Below are positions 34,903 through 43,821 of a DNA stretch of 64,000 nt, one piece after another. The notes beneath the pieces were generated by a model. It ran no database searches and was not told the DNA's origin. It saw only the letters and a list, made by a program, of their open reading frames with translations. This DNA comes from Algibacter sp. L1A34 (GTDB taxonomy: Bacteria; Bacteroidota; Bacteroidia; Flavobacteriales; Flavobacteriaceae). The stretch covers positions 4,540,001 to 4,604,000 of the forward strand of contig NZ_CP047029.1 of NCBI RefSeq assembly GCF_009796805.1, given 5' to 3'. A program made the position numbers and the translations under genes. The first letter of the stretch is position 1. Every line of letters starts with the position of its first letter.

Positions 34903-36300
34903 ATGAGTTACAGAATAGAAAAAGATACTATGGGCGAGGTAAAAGTACCAGCCGATAAACTTTGGGGCGCTCAAACAGAACGCTCAAGAAATAACTTTAA
35001 AATTGGACCTTCTGCGTCTATGCCCTTAGAAATTGTTTACGGCTTTGCTTATCTAAAAAAAGCTGCCGCTTATACAAATTGCGAATTAGGTGTTTTAGAT
35101 ATTGAAAAAAGAGATTTAATTGCACAAGTTTGCGATGAAATTTTAGAAGGCAAGCTCGACGACCAATTTCCGTTAGTTATTTGGCAAACGGGTTCTGGTA
35201 CACAGAGTAATATGAATGCTAACGAAGTAATTGCGAATAGAGCACACCAATTAGCTGGAAAAGTTGTTGGTGAAGGCGAAAAAACGATTCAACCGAATGA
35301 TGATGTAAACAAATCACAATCATCTAACGATACCTTCCCTACTGGAATGCATATCGCAGCTTATAAAAAAATAGTTGAAACTACTATTCCTGGAGTAAAA
35401 CAATTAAGAGAAACTTTAAAGAAAAAATCTGAAGCTTTTAAAAGCGTTGTAAAAATTGGACGTACGCATTTAATGGATGCAACACCGTTAACGTTAGGAC
35501 AAGAAATTTCGGGTTATGTAGCACAATTAGATTACGGCTTAAAAGCTTTAGAAAACACTTTAGCACACTTAAGCGAATTAGCTTTAGGAGGAACAGCGGT
35601 TGGAACAGGTTTAAATACTCCAAAGGGTTATAGTAAACGTGTTGCCGAATATATTGCAGATTTTACTGGATTACCTTTTATAACTGCTCCAAATAAATTT
35701 GAAGCCTTAGCTGCACATGATGCTATAGTTGAAACACACGGTGCATTAAAACAACTTGCCGTTTCTTTAAATAAGATTGCAAACGATATTAGAATGATGG
35801 CTTCTGGTCCTCGTTCAGGTATTGGAGAAATTATAATCCCTGCTAACGAACCAGGAAGTTCTATTATGCCAGGAAAAGTTAACCCAACACAATGTGAGGC
35901 CTTAACAATGGTTTGCGCTCAAGTTATAGGTAACGATGTTGCTATTTCTGTTGGAGGTATGCAAGGCCATTATGAGCTAAACGTTTTTAAACCTGTTATG
36001 GCTGCAAACTTTTTACAATCGGCACAATTAATTGGTGATGCTTGTAAAAGTTTTGAAGAAAACTGTGCTTCTGGTATTGAACCAAACCAAGAAGTAATTA
36101 CTAAATTAGTAAACAACTCATTAATGCTTGTTACTGCTTTAAACACAAAAATTGGTTACTACAAATCTGCTGAAATTGCTAATACAGCTCATAAAAACGG
36201 AACAACTTTAAAAGAAGAAGCCGTTAATTTAGGTTATGTTACAGCCGAAGATTATGATGCTTGGGTAAAACCAGAAGAAATGGTTGGTAGCTTAAAATAA
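34903..36300 (+). CDS. fumC: Class II fumarate hydratase
   Basis: Iron-independent fumarase of 465 residues, interconverting fumarate and malate in the TCA cycle. Family signature [16 protein letters not shown] is intact, as are the substrate-binding [18 protein letters not shown] and the [16 protein letters not shown] segment. Argininosuccinate lyase and aspartase share the superfamily, but the last two segments and the length match fumarase. Monocistronic with its own promoter and terminator. Confidence 0.95.
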   Translation: MSYRIEKDTMGEVKVPADKLWGAQTERSRNNFKIGPSASMPLEIVYGFAYLKKAAAYTNCELGVLDIEKRDLIAQVCDEILEGKLDDQFPLVIWQTGSGTQSNMNANEVIANRAHQLAGKVVGEGEKTIQPNDDVNKSQSSNDTFPTGMHIAAYKKIVETTIPGVKQLRETLKKKSEAFKSVVKIGRTHLMDATPLTLGQEISGYVAQLDYGLKALENTLAHLSELALGGTAVGTGLNTPKGYSKRVAEYIADFTGLPFITAPNKFEALAAHDAIVETHGALKQLAVSLNKIANDIRMMASGPRSGIGEIIIPANEPGSSIMPGKVNPTQCEALTMVCAQVIGNDVAISVGGMQGHYELNVFKPVMAANFLQSAQLIGDACKSFEENCASGIEPNQEVITKLVNNSLMLVTALNTKIGYYKSAEIANTAHKNGTTLKEEAVNLGYVTAEDYDAWVKPEEMVGSLK

Positions 36301-36322
36301 TTACCAGTAATATATAAATTTT

Positions 36323-36361
36323 AAAACCCTCAGGATTGATTTTCAATTCTGAGGGTTTTTT
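36323..36361 (+). terminator. Intrinsic terminator of fumC
   Basis: Stem aaaccctcaggattga/tcaattctgagggttt followed by a T-run. Confidence 0.88.
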
Positions 36362-36666
36362 ATTATAAAATTATTTCTGAATTAAAAAAGCAAACTCAAC
36401 CAGCTACAAAATTAAGCATCTACCCTATTCTCGGTTTTTTCGCTCTTTTCCCTGCATTTAATTTGTAGGTATAACTTAGTATAATGTAACGTCCTAAACT
36501 TTCCGAAATGGTTTCTTCAAAATAGTTTTATTATACTGATATTTTTAAAATTCATGAAGATAATTTTAATGGCTAAAATTGGAATACTTCATAAATAACA
36601 ATGACATACTACCAAGATTGTATGCCTAAATAAATTACACACAAAACTTATAGTACATTTTGAAAC
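36362..36666. other. Intergenic region without a recognisable gene
   Basis: About 300 bp of AT-rich sequence between the terminators of the convergent fumC and DUF2911 genes. No open frame of note, no repeat and no promoter box with support was seen. Confidence 0.5.
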
Positions 36667-36702
36667 AAAAAAAGCCCAACGATATAACACCATTGAGCTT
36701 TG
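36667..36702 (-). terminator. Intrinsic terminator of the DUF2911 gene
   Basis: On the minus strand a ten-base stem AAGCTCAATG/CGTTGGGCTT (with G-U pairs) ends in seven T. Confidence 0.75.
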
Positions 36703-36747
36703 TTTGTTTCAAAATAGTTGACTCTAATTAAATATCAATAGAGTTAA

Positions 36748-37599
36748 TTATAGTGCTCCCCATTCTTTTAGAGATTCCGTATTCATTTTGATATAACCAT
36801 CATTTCCTGCTTCTTTAGAAAGAATTAAAGATTGTTTAGCTGCTTTAATTGCACCTTCCTTATCTCCGTTTGCTGCATGAATTAATGCTTGTCTACGTAA
36901 ATAATAAAAACGAGGTTTCCCTTTTGTCATATCCACAGCTTTATCAATCCATTCTGTAGCTTGTTTCATGTCTTTCCCTTCAGCTAAGTAGTATGCTGCC
37001 GCTGCATAGTAATCTCCTTCGCCTGGACCATTCATTACTTTATCAATACCTGCTAAAACAATTTCTTCAGTAGGAACTGTAAATGGTAAAGCCGCATAAG
37101 AATTCTCCCAAAGAAGTTCTAAAGTTGCTCCATTATTTGTAATATTGTTAATATCAATAGTAAAAGTTTCTACTACAAAAGGAATAGGTTCAACAACTAC
37201 TTTCGCAGATGCTACAACTTTGGTATCATCCCATTTTTTTGGAGTTCCCCAATTGCTTGTGTCATTATAAAAAAGAAACTCCCATTCTGTTGCTGAAATT
37301 AATCGAGTAAATAAGGCATAAGAACCAGCTTTAACTCTTTTACCTGCAATCTTTATATCATCGCTAAAGGTAATTATAGTATTCTCATTAGCACCTGTTC
37401 TCCAAATTGTTCCAAAACTTTCCAAGTCTCCAAAAACTTTACGCCCTTTAACACCTGGTCTAGAATACTCGATAGTTACATCTGTTAATCCAACTTTTTG
37501 TTCAAACTTAGCTTTTGGACTAGGTTGTGGAGTTTCAATCTGTGCATTTACAGTATAAACTGTAGTAAATGCTAATAAAATTAATAATAGTTTTTTCAT
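36748..37599 (-). CDS. DUF2911 exported protein
   Basis: A 283-residue protein with signal peptide MKKLLLILLAFTTVYTVNAQ. The DUF2911 domain covers residues ~30-180, with the typical EYSRPGVKGRKVFGDL and WRTGANENTIITFSDDIKIAGKRVKAGSYALF. A C-terminal TPR-like helical part follows (residues ~200-275: DYYAAAAYYLAEGKDMKQATEWIDKAV, then YYLRRQALIHAANGDKEGAIKAAKQSL). Function unknown; periplasmic or secreted. Monocistronic. Confidence 0.88.
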   Translation of the reverse strand: MKKLLLILLAFTTVYTVNAQIETPQPSPKAKFEQKVGLTDVTIEYSRPGVKGRKVFGDLESFGTIWRTGANENTIITFSDDIKIAGKRVKAGSYALFTRLISATEWEFLFYNDTSNWGTPKKWDDTKVVASAKVVVEPIPFVVETFTIDINNITNNGATLELLWENSYAALPFTVPTEEIVLAGIDKVMNGPGEGDYYAAAAYYLAEGKDMKQATEWIDKAVDMTKGKPRFYYLRRQALIHAANGDKEGAIKAAKQSLILSKEAGNDGYIKMNTESLKEWGAL

Positions 37600-37924
37600 T
37601 TTAGTTTTAATTATTTATAAGCTATAAAATTACACATCAAAATACTGATTATTGTTAACAAAAGCTTAAAAAAGCGAAGTAATAAAAAACAAGGTAAACA
37701 ACCGAAAAACGGCAATTATCAAAACATTAAAAAGAATCCTTGTTTTTTCATTAAAAACTAAAAAATAACCAAAATCTAACATATAAAGTACTCAATCATT
37801 AAAATTTAGCTAAATATTTACTATTAATTCAAGAAATTTATAATATTTTATTATATTGTCGAATTGTGAATAATACACAGCGTGTTTTATTACAAAAAAT
37901 TTATTAGAAAAACGATTATTACAT
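37600..37924. other. Divergent intergenic region with a long-range inverted repeat
   Basis: Between DUF2911 and the 71-residue gene. Holds perfect 11-base arms aaaaaacaagg (37684-37694) and ccttgtttttt (37738-37748) around a 43-base loop that has its own small hairpin (ccgaaaaacgg, 37702-37712). It could fold as a small RNA ending in a T-run on either strand. No frame of note. Confidence 0.4.
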
Positions 37925-38140
37925 ATGGAACTTATTGAAAAAGCGGTTGAATTTGAACAACGCAAACATACTTTTAAAACTACAAGTGAAAGAATAGAAG
38001 CTTCAAGAGAAGTTAAAGACCTTATTTTGAGCCTAAACGACGTATACAAAGTTGACAAAGACCAAGAAATCATGGACTTAATGAAGCGATTGACGGCGGT
38101 AAAACAAAAAATAGAAAAAAGATTAAAAGGAAGGCCATAA
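37925..38140 (+). CDS. Small helical protein (71 aa), unknown
   Basis: A 71-residue soluble protein (MELIEKAVEFEQRKHTFKTT...), almost wholly charged helix with heptad-like spacing over residues 20-66 and a basic end (KQKIEKRLKGRP). Its ATG and terminator are clean, and the amino acid make-up is that of a real protein. No family is recognised with confidence. The basic C-terminus could bind nucleic acid or a partner protein. Confidence 0.7.
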   Translation: MELIEKAVEFEQRKHTFKTTSERIEASREVKDLILSLNDVYKVDKDQEIMDLMKRLTAVKQKIEKRLKGRP

Positions 38141-38207
38141 ACCAACCTAACTCCTTATTAGTACTATCATAATAGAAAATGCTAATCAAGGAATAATTTA
38201 CTTTATA

Positions 38208-38250
38208 AAAAAAAACAGTATTTCATAATTATGAAATACTGTTTTTTTTA
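38208..38250. terminator. Bidirectional intrinsic terminator
   Basis: Long perfect stem aaaacagtatttcat/atgaaatactgtttt with A- and T-tracts, shared by the 71-residue gene and ccsBA. Confidence 0.9.
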
Positions 38251-38289
38251 TTGGCAAAAATTAAGTTTTTGCTATATATATTCTTCTAA

Positions 38290-41200
38290 TTACTTTTTAT
38301 AATACTTCACATGTCCTCGATAAGCGAAAGCTCCTAAAACAGCCACAATACCACAAGCAATAACAATAAATTTAACACTCACAATTTGATCACCACTAGC
38401 GTAACTATGTAGCCCTGCTAAGTAGAAATTCACTCCAAAATAAGTCATTAATATACTAGCAAAAGCTATTATAGACCATAGGTTAAAGAACCAACGCCCT
38501 CTTAATCCTGGCACCAAACGCATGTGTATAACAAAAGCATAAATCATAATACTAATAAGCGCCCAAGTTTCTTTTGGATCCCAGCCCCAATAGCGCCCCC
38601 AACTTTCGTTGGCCCACATACCTCCTAAAAAGTTTCCTATGGTTAGCATAACCAAACCTACGGTTAAAGCCATTTCGTTTATTACCGTTAGCTCCTTAAT
38701 GTTGAGTAACATTTTATCTTTATTATCCTTATTGGTGAAAATCATTAAGAATAAAGATACTACTCCTAAAATCATTCCTAAAGTAAAAGGCCCATAACTC
38801 GCTACAATTACCGCAACGTGAATCATTAACCAATAACTATTTAATACGGGTTGTAAATTTGCTATTGCTGGATCCATCCAGTTCCAATGTGCAATCATTA
38901 AAATCATTGCTGTTACAAATGCAGTTGACGCCATGGTTAAATCACTTTTTCTACCAAAAAGCAATCCGAATAGCATAGTAGCCCAAGCCACATAAATCAT
39001 AGATTCGTAAGCATCACTCCATGGTGCATGGCCAGATAAATACCAACGTACAATTAAACCTGCTGTATGCAATATAAACAAACCAATAACTATAAACTTA
39101 AAGACTTTAATAGCCGTATTTAAACCTTTACTGTGTGATTTAAATATTTGAATAATTAATAATACAAACATTAACGTACCTGCGTACATATACCAACTAA
39201 ATAATTTTTTAAAAATATCATATTTGTTATATAATACTTCTGTTTTCACCTTTTGATCACTTAACATAACCGAACCACCGTACCTATGCTGTGTATCTTT
39301 AAAAGCTTTTAGCAGTTTTGAAGCTTGAGAGAAATCGCCAGATTTTTTAGCTGAATTTAAAGTGTATAAATATGCTAAGAATCCACTTTTTACAAAATTA
39401 TTGTAAAGTGAATCTTTTATAACCGTTGGATCTTCTTTATAATCGAAATTAGAAATCCATTTATGGTTATCATCATTAGGAATTGGGAATATTTTTAACG
39501 AACGTCCTTCAACCGTATTGAATAATAAATTTACACGTTGATCGGCTTCTTTAAATTCTTTCTGAAAACCATTTGGCACTTGCGCTTTGTATGCTTCATC
39601 TAAATAAGGTGCTAAAATATACTCTCCCCTTTCGGTGAAAAAATCGGCCAGAGTAGCATATTGTTCATCTAAATCCACACCAATCATATGGCGTATAGAA
39701 TCGGCCTTTTTAGTTTTTAAGTAAATTATAGGCACATTGTACCATAATTGCGGACTTTCTTGAATAGATAAAAACACTTGGTTGGCATCAAAATTTTCGT
39801 AAGAATCATGCTTACTTAACTTTCTCAGCATTTCCGAAGCGTAAGTATTTATAGGCATCATACGCCCGCTTAAATCCTGAATCACCAAATTTCCAAATTC
39901 TGATGCATGTGCCTTAGGAGTAATATTAGCTCTTAAAACAGAATCTATTTGTGTTTTTGTAGGTTTGTTATTATGGTTATGCCCGTCGTTTGCCGAATGC
40001 TCTTGAGCAAACCCTTGTAATCCAAAACACAGCATAACAACGGCTAAGGTCTTGGCTTTTTTAGCTTTTAACTTTTCGAGTTGCTTTTTTAAATCACCAA
40101 AACGAGAATGCTTAGAAAACAAAATCGACATCATTCCAAAATACAGCATAAAATAACCAATATAAGTGATTAACGATCCCCAATAATCATGATTTACAGA
40201 AAGTATAGTTCCTTTTTCATCTGGATCGAAACCTGATTGAAAAAAGCGATAACCACCATGATCTAAAATATTATTCATAAAAATTTTATAATCAAAATCA
40301 CCTTCTTTTTCATCCAAAACAGTTACTTCACTAGAATAAGCAGAATATCCTCTTTCTGTTCCTGGATAACGTTCAGCCTCAAAATCGTTCAATTTAATTG
40401 AAAAAGGCAATTCTAATTTCTTAGAACCGTACTTAAAAGCGAAATCTAATCCACCAACCTTTATTTGTTTAAAACTACTGTTTGATCCTTTTCCTCCAAG
40501 TAACCCTACATTTTGAGTTTCACCATTAGCAGTAACTTTTAAAACTAGACCATCTTCATTGTTTTTAAGGAATTCTGCTTTTTTAACTACATCAAAAACA
40601 CCTTTTACAACAGGTTTTGGAAATACAATTTGCATGTTACCAATAGAATACCCAGAACGTAAATGTAAAGGCTGTATGCTATCTTTTACAAGTAAACCTT
40701 TAGCACGCGTTGCCATAGTCATGTATTCCCCATCAAAAGGAGAATTAATGGTTAGGTTATCGTTTTCTAAAGTAATATTTATAGCGCCATCGGTTGGTTT
40801 ATTTAATGCAAATAATACATTGTGCACACTAGATACTTGACCTACTTTTAAGAAATGATTATGCGGACCACTAGTTCCTGCTTCTACTATTTTTAAATAA
40901 GATTCGCCGTTTTCGTCTGGAATAATATCTTCCTCTGCTCCAACAATAAATTTTTCTAGTTGAATATTTATTGGCTTTTTATTGTACTCGCTGTTTATGT
41001 TAAAATCATTATCTAAACGTCCAGAGAAATCGACTTCATTTTCCAAAACACGACGTTGTGCAACGCCATCTATTTTAAAATCACCATCAATATATGCCGT
41101 TATATATGTTTTTTGAGAAAGAAATGAATTTTCAGTTTCACCTTCACGAATGGCCATCATGCCTTCAAAACTGGCATATCGCGTAATAAATGCACCTAAA

Positions 41201-41478
41201 AGAATAAAAATGAAAGCTAAATGCAGAATGAAAGTTGCCCATTTTTCTTTTTTGTATAATCTAAAACGAAAAATGTTACCAACAAAGTTAATTACAAAAA
41301 ACACCATAATGCCCTCGAACCACCAAGTGTTGTAAATTAAATTACGTGTATATGGCGTTGGAGACATGTCTTGTCCGGCATCTAAAAAGGTACCTGTTGC
41401 CATGGCTGCGGCAAAAGCAAGAAATAATACAGATGTTAAACGCGTTGAAAAAAGTATGTTAGCTATTTTTTTTTGCAT
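38290..41478 (-). CDS. CcsBA fusion, cytochrome c heme lyase (System II)
   Basis: Fused heme exporter and cytochrome c synthetase, 1062 residues. N-terminal ResB/CcsB part (helices near residues 13-30, 50-70, 85-105, and ~445-465), a large periplasmic region (~480-760, with helix at ~770), and a C-terminal CcsA part with about seven helices and the heme-handling WWD motif as WGRYWGWDPKETWAL. Conserved histidines lie in the flanking loops (for example MIHVAV and LHSYAS). It serves membrane-side assembly of c-type cytochromes. A -7 box at 41502-41509 gives a leader of about 17 nt. Confidence 0.92.
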   Translation of the reverse strand: MQKKIANILFSTRLTSVLFLAFAAAMATGTFLDAGQDMSPTPYTRNLIYNTWWFEGIMVFFVINFVGNIFRFRLYKKEKWATFILHLAFIFILLGAFITRYASFEGMMAIREGETENSFLSQKTYITAYIDGDFKIDGVAQRRVLENEVDFSGRLDNDFNINSEYNKKPINIQLEKFIVGAEEDIIPDENGESYLKIVEAGTSGPHNHFLKVGQVSSVHNVLFALNKPTDGAINITLENDNLTINSPFDGEYMTMATRAKGLLVKDSIQPLHLRSGYSIGNMQIVFPKPVVKGVFDVVKKAEFLKNNEDGLVLKVTANGETQNVGLLGGKGSNSSFKQIKVGGLDFAFKYGSKKLELPFSIKLNDFEAERYPGTERGYSAYSSEVTVLDEKEGDFDYKIFMNNILDHGGYRFFQSGFDPDEKGTILSVNHDYWGSLITYIGYFMLYFGMMSILFSKHSRFGDLKKQLEKLKAKKAKTLAVVMLCFGLQGFAQEHSANDGHNHNNKPTKTQIDSVLRANITPKAHASEFGNLVIQDLSGRMMPINTYASEMLRKLSKHDSYENFDANQVFLSIQESPQLWYNVPIIYLKTKKADSIRHMIGVDLDEQYATLADFFTERGEYILAPYLDEAYKAQVPNGFQKEFKEADQRVNLLFNTVEGRSLKIFPIPNDDNHKWISNFDYKEDPTVIKDSLYNNFVKSGFLAYLYTLNSAKKSGDFSQASKLLKAFKDTQHRYGGSVMLSDQKVKTEVLYNKYDIFKKLFSWYMYAGTLMFVLLIIQIFKSHSKGLNTAIKVFKFIVIGLFILHTAGLIVRWYLSGHAPWSDAYESMIYVAWATMLFGLLFGRKSDLTMASTAFVTAMILMIAHWNWMDPAIANLQPVLNSYWLMIHVAVIVASYGPFTLGMILGVVSLFLMIFTNKDNKDKMLLNIKELTVINEMALTVGLVMLTIGNFLGGMWANESWGRYWGWDPKETWALISIMIYAFVIHMRLVPGLRGRWFFNLWSIIAFASILMTYFGVNFYLAGLHSYASGDQIVSVKFIVIACGIVAVLGAFAYRGHVKYYKK

Positions 41479-41501
41479 AGTTAGGCCTTTTTAAGGTCGT
41501 G

Positions 41502-41509
41502 CAAATTTA
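41502..41509 (-). promoter_or_regulatory. -7 promoter box of ccsBA
   Basis: TAAATTTG on the minus strand, 24 bp upstream of the ATG at 41478. Confidence 0.55.
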
Positions 41510-41677
41510 ATGATTTAAGTTTATTCTAAAGTGTTAAAACTGTGATAAAAAATTGATAAGAAACCATTGAAATATGATGAGAACTACACACCTAAAAATA
41601 AAATATTTCTTACAAAAAAAATTAAGTTTTATCATTAAACTCAAGTAAAACAGAAACATTAAGGTCTTAAAATCGAG

Positions 41678-42067
41678 CTACTTCCCCATTCTAGCTTCAA
41701 ACATTTTTAAATATAAGAATGATCCCATTTTTCGGGCTTTAAATTTCGCGTTTTGTGCAAAGTCGCCTTCAAAAAGCTCATCGATGGTTTCTAACCAGAG
41801 GTTTAGCCAAAGTCCGAAATGGCGTTCACTAATTTTATTTTTATTATCGGCATCTACTTTTATATGAGTTTCAAGCGGATTACCTGTGTATTTTGTTTTT
41901 AGAAATAAAGAGGCCTCCCAGAAAGTTGTAAGACGTTCGAGATGGGCATCCCAATCTTTTATAACGTCGTTAAAAAAAGGCGATAAAACTTTATCTTGCC
42001 TCACTTTTTTATAAAATGAAGAAACAAGTAAATATACATCTTCGCGGGTTTCGAGATCTTTTTTCAT
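41678..42067 (-). CDS. Group III truncated hemoglobin
   Basis: A 129-residue heme protein of the group III (P-type) truncated hemoglobin family. Seen: VSSFYKKVRQDKVLSPFFNDVI, then WDAHLERLTTFWEASL and the proximal histidine in SERHFGLWLNLW. Likely role in oxygen or nitric oxide handling, or redox chemistry; the family is poorly understood. A -7 box (TAAATTTG on the minus strand, 42072-42079) ends only 5 bases before the ATG, so the message may be leaderless. Confidence 0.9.
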   Translation of the reverse strand: MKKDLETREDVYLLVSSFYKKVRQDKVLSPFFNDVIKDWDAHLERLTTFWEASLFLKTKYTGNPLETHIKVDADNKNKISERHFGLWLNLWLETIDELFEGDFAQNAKFKARKMGSFLYLKMFEARMGK

Positions 42068-42071
42068 GTTT

Positions 42072-42079
42072 CAAATTTA
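42072..42079 (-). promoter_or_regulatory. -7 promoter box abutting the hemoglobin start codon
   Basis: TAAATTTG on the minus strand, full match. Its last base is 5 bases before the A of the ATG at 42067. A TTTC about 20 bases further upstream may serve as -33 element. Confidence 0.55.
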
Positions 42080-42418
42080 CTGCTTATTTTATTATTACTG
42101 AAAGGTTGACGGCGCTTACATTGATTTTTTTTGATTTAAAAAGAGGTCTAAATAAAAATAAAAAAGCTCCTTCTTTTTTAATTATGAAAAACTAACGGGT
42201 AACTGCCAATAAAAATTAATATATAAACTAAAATTTTGTGGCAAGAACTAAATTTCCGAATACATCTGTAAAGAATTGAACGACCTGTTTGAGATCCCCG
42301 ACCAAAGGAAGGGAGCGAGTAGTGAAATATTTATATTCATGAGTTCTTTAATTTAAAATAGAAATCAACGAATAAAGTCCGACCCTTGGGGTACGCGCAA
42401 ATTATTTTGATTTATTAA
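42080..42418. repeat. Divergent intergenic region holding degenerate repeat copy C
   Basis: About 340 bp with no gene between the hemoglobin and DUF2520 genes. Positions ~42290-42400 carry a degenerate copy of the intergenic repeat: gagatccccgaccaaagg, then ggagcgagtagtgaaatatt, then at the right end aaagtccgacccttggggta followed by cgcgcaaa, which matches the right end of copies A, B and D. The rest is AT-rich with nothing recognised. Confidence 0.5.
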
Positions 42419-42448
42419 TTTGTTATTGATAATTGGTTAGTATTTTTG
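42419..42448 (+). promoter_or_regulatory. Complete Bacteroidota promoter of the DUF2520 gene
   Basis: -33 element TTTG (42419-42422), 18-base spacer, -7 element TATTTTTG (42441-42448). Both boxes and the spacing fit the consensus. The ATG follows 5 bases after the -7 box, so transcription must start at or inside the start codon. Confidence 0.7.
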
Positions 42449-42452
42449 CAAG

Positions 42453-43223
42453 ATGATTTCAGTAGTAATTTTAGGGGCTGGCAATGTGGCTAGCCATTTG
42501 TATAGAGGATTTCGAGAGGCAGATAATGTAACTGTTTCTCAATGGTATAACAGGAGTTTAGATTCGATTTCGGAGCATAGCAACGAGGTTGATATTACAG
42601 ACGATTTAACGAATTTAAAGCTTGCCGATGTTTATATTTTGGCAGTTAGTGATGACGCTATTGGTGCGCTATCGGAACAACTTCCCTTTGAAGACCGTGT
42701 AGTTGTGCATACTTCGGGTGGTGTTGGTGTTTACGATTTAGATAAAAAACACAGACGTGGCGTGCTGTACCCGCTGCAAAGTTTTACCAAGGGTGCGGAA
42801 TTGGATTTTGCCGATGTACCAATTTGCATTGAAACGATTGATAAAAAAAGTTTCCCGATGTTAAAGGAATTAGCCTTAAGTTTAGGTGGCCCGATACAGA
42901 AGGTTAATAGCGACCAACGGCGTGTGCTACATTTGGCGGCTGTTTTTGTGAATAATTTCACGAATCAGTTATATAGAATTGGCCATGAAATTACAGAAAG
43001 TGAAGGAGCAGAATTTGATATCTTGAAACCGTTGATATTAGAAACGGCAAAAAAAATAGAGCATTTATCGCCATTTAGAGCGCAAACTGGACCTGCTATT
43101 CGCCGTGATAAAAAAACGATTAAAAAGCACTTGAGAATTTTAGATAATAATATTGAGCATAAAAAGATTTACGAACTACTAACATCGTCAATACAGAAAA
43201 CACATGGAAGAAAAAAGTTATAA
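42453..43223 (+). CDS. Rossmann-fold and DUF2520 domain protein
   Basis: A 256-residue oxidoreductase-like protein. Residues ~1-115 are an NAD(P)-binding Rossmann fold opening with VVILGAGNVASHLYRGF; residues ~125-250 are the helical DUF2520 domain (VNSDQRRVLHLAAVFVNNFTNQLY, FRAQTGPAIRRDKKTIKKHL). Similar to ProC- and pantoate-reductase-like proteins; the substrate is unknown. It is first in a plus-strand set and its end overlaps the start of the KdsC-like gene by 20 bp, so the two are translationally linked. Confidence 0.88.
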   Translation: MISVVILGAGNVASHLYRGFREADNVTVSQWYNRSLDSISEHSNEVDITDDLTNLKLADVYILAVSDDAIGALSEQLPFEDRVVVHTSGGVGVYDLDKKHRRGVLYPLQSFTKGAELDFADVPICIETIDKKSFPMLKELALSLGGPIQKVNSDQRRVLHLAAVFVNNFTNQLYRIGHEITESEGAEFDILKPLILETAKKIEHLSPFRAQTGPAIRRDKKTIKKHLRILDNNIEHKKIYELLTSSIQKTHGRKKL

Positions 43224-43734
43224 AGAATATTTGGAACACATTACAACCTTTGTTTTTGATGTTGATGGGGTACTTACTGATGGTACCGTTTCAGTTTTAA
43301 CAAACGGAGAAATGCTAAGAACTATGAATGTTAAAGACGGTTATGCCATTAGAGCTGCTGTTGATAAAGGTTATAACATGTGTATTATTTCTGGAGGTAA
43401 AAATGAGGGCGTGCGCAAACGATTAGAAGGTTTAGGTATTAAGGATATTTATTTGGGGGCGCAAAATAAAATTGAGCAATTGAATGATTATTTCACGAAA
43501 AATGATATTAAATCGGAAAACGTACTTTTTATGGGTGACGATATTCCAGATTACCCTGTAATGAAAGGGATTGGCTTACCTTGTTGTCCGCAAGATGCCG
43601 TACCAGAAATTAAAGGTATCTCTAAATATATTTCGCATAAAAAAGGTGGTAAAGGCGCTGTTCGTGATGTTATTGAACAGGTTTTGAAGGTGCAAGGGAA
43701 ATGGAGTGGTTTTTTCTCTGCTCAGTTTGACTAA
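43204..43734 (+). CDS. KdsC-like HAD phosphatase
   Basis: A 176-residue capless HAD phosphatase of the KdsC/CMP-Neu5Ac-related class that removes phosphate from Kdo-8-phosphate or related 9-carbon sugar acids. Motif I FVFDVDGVLTDG (D19, D21), motif II IISGG, motif IV FMGDDIPDYPVM, all intact. Such enzymes act as tetramers. It overlaps the DUF2520 gene and precedes a UbiA-type gene. No kdsA, kdsB or kdsD is near in the window, so substrate assignment rests on family only. Confidence 0.88.
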   Translation: MEEKSYKEYLEHITTFVFDVDGVLTDGTVSVLTNGEMLRTMNVKDGYAIRAAVDKGYNMCIISGGKNEGVRKRLEGLGIKDIYLGAQNKIEQLNDYFTKNDIKSENVLFMGDDIPDYPVMKGIGLPCCPQDAVPEIKGISKYISHKKGGKGAVRDVIEQVLKVQGKWSGFFSAQFD

Positions 43735-43821
43735 AAAAAGAAGACGATTTTCGGGTATGCTTTTTCTCTAAGACTATTGTTCTGTGCCTTTATTCATTTT
43801 AACTATTTATTTAATTGATAG

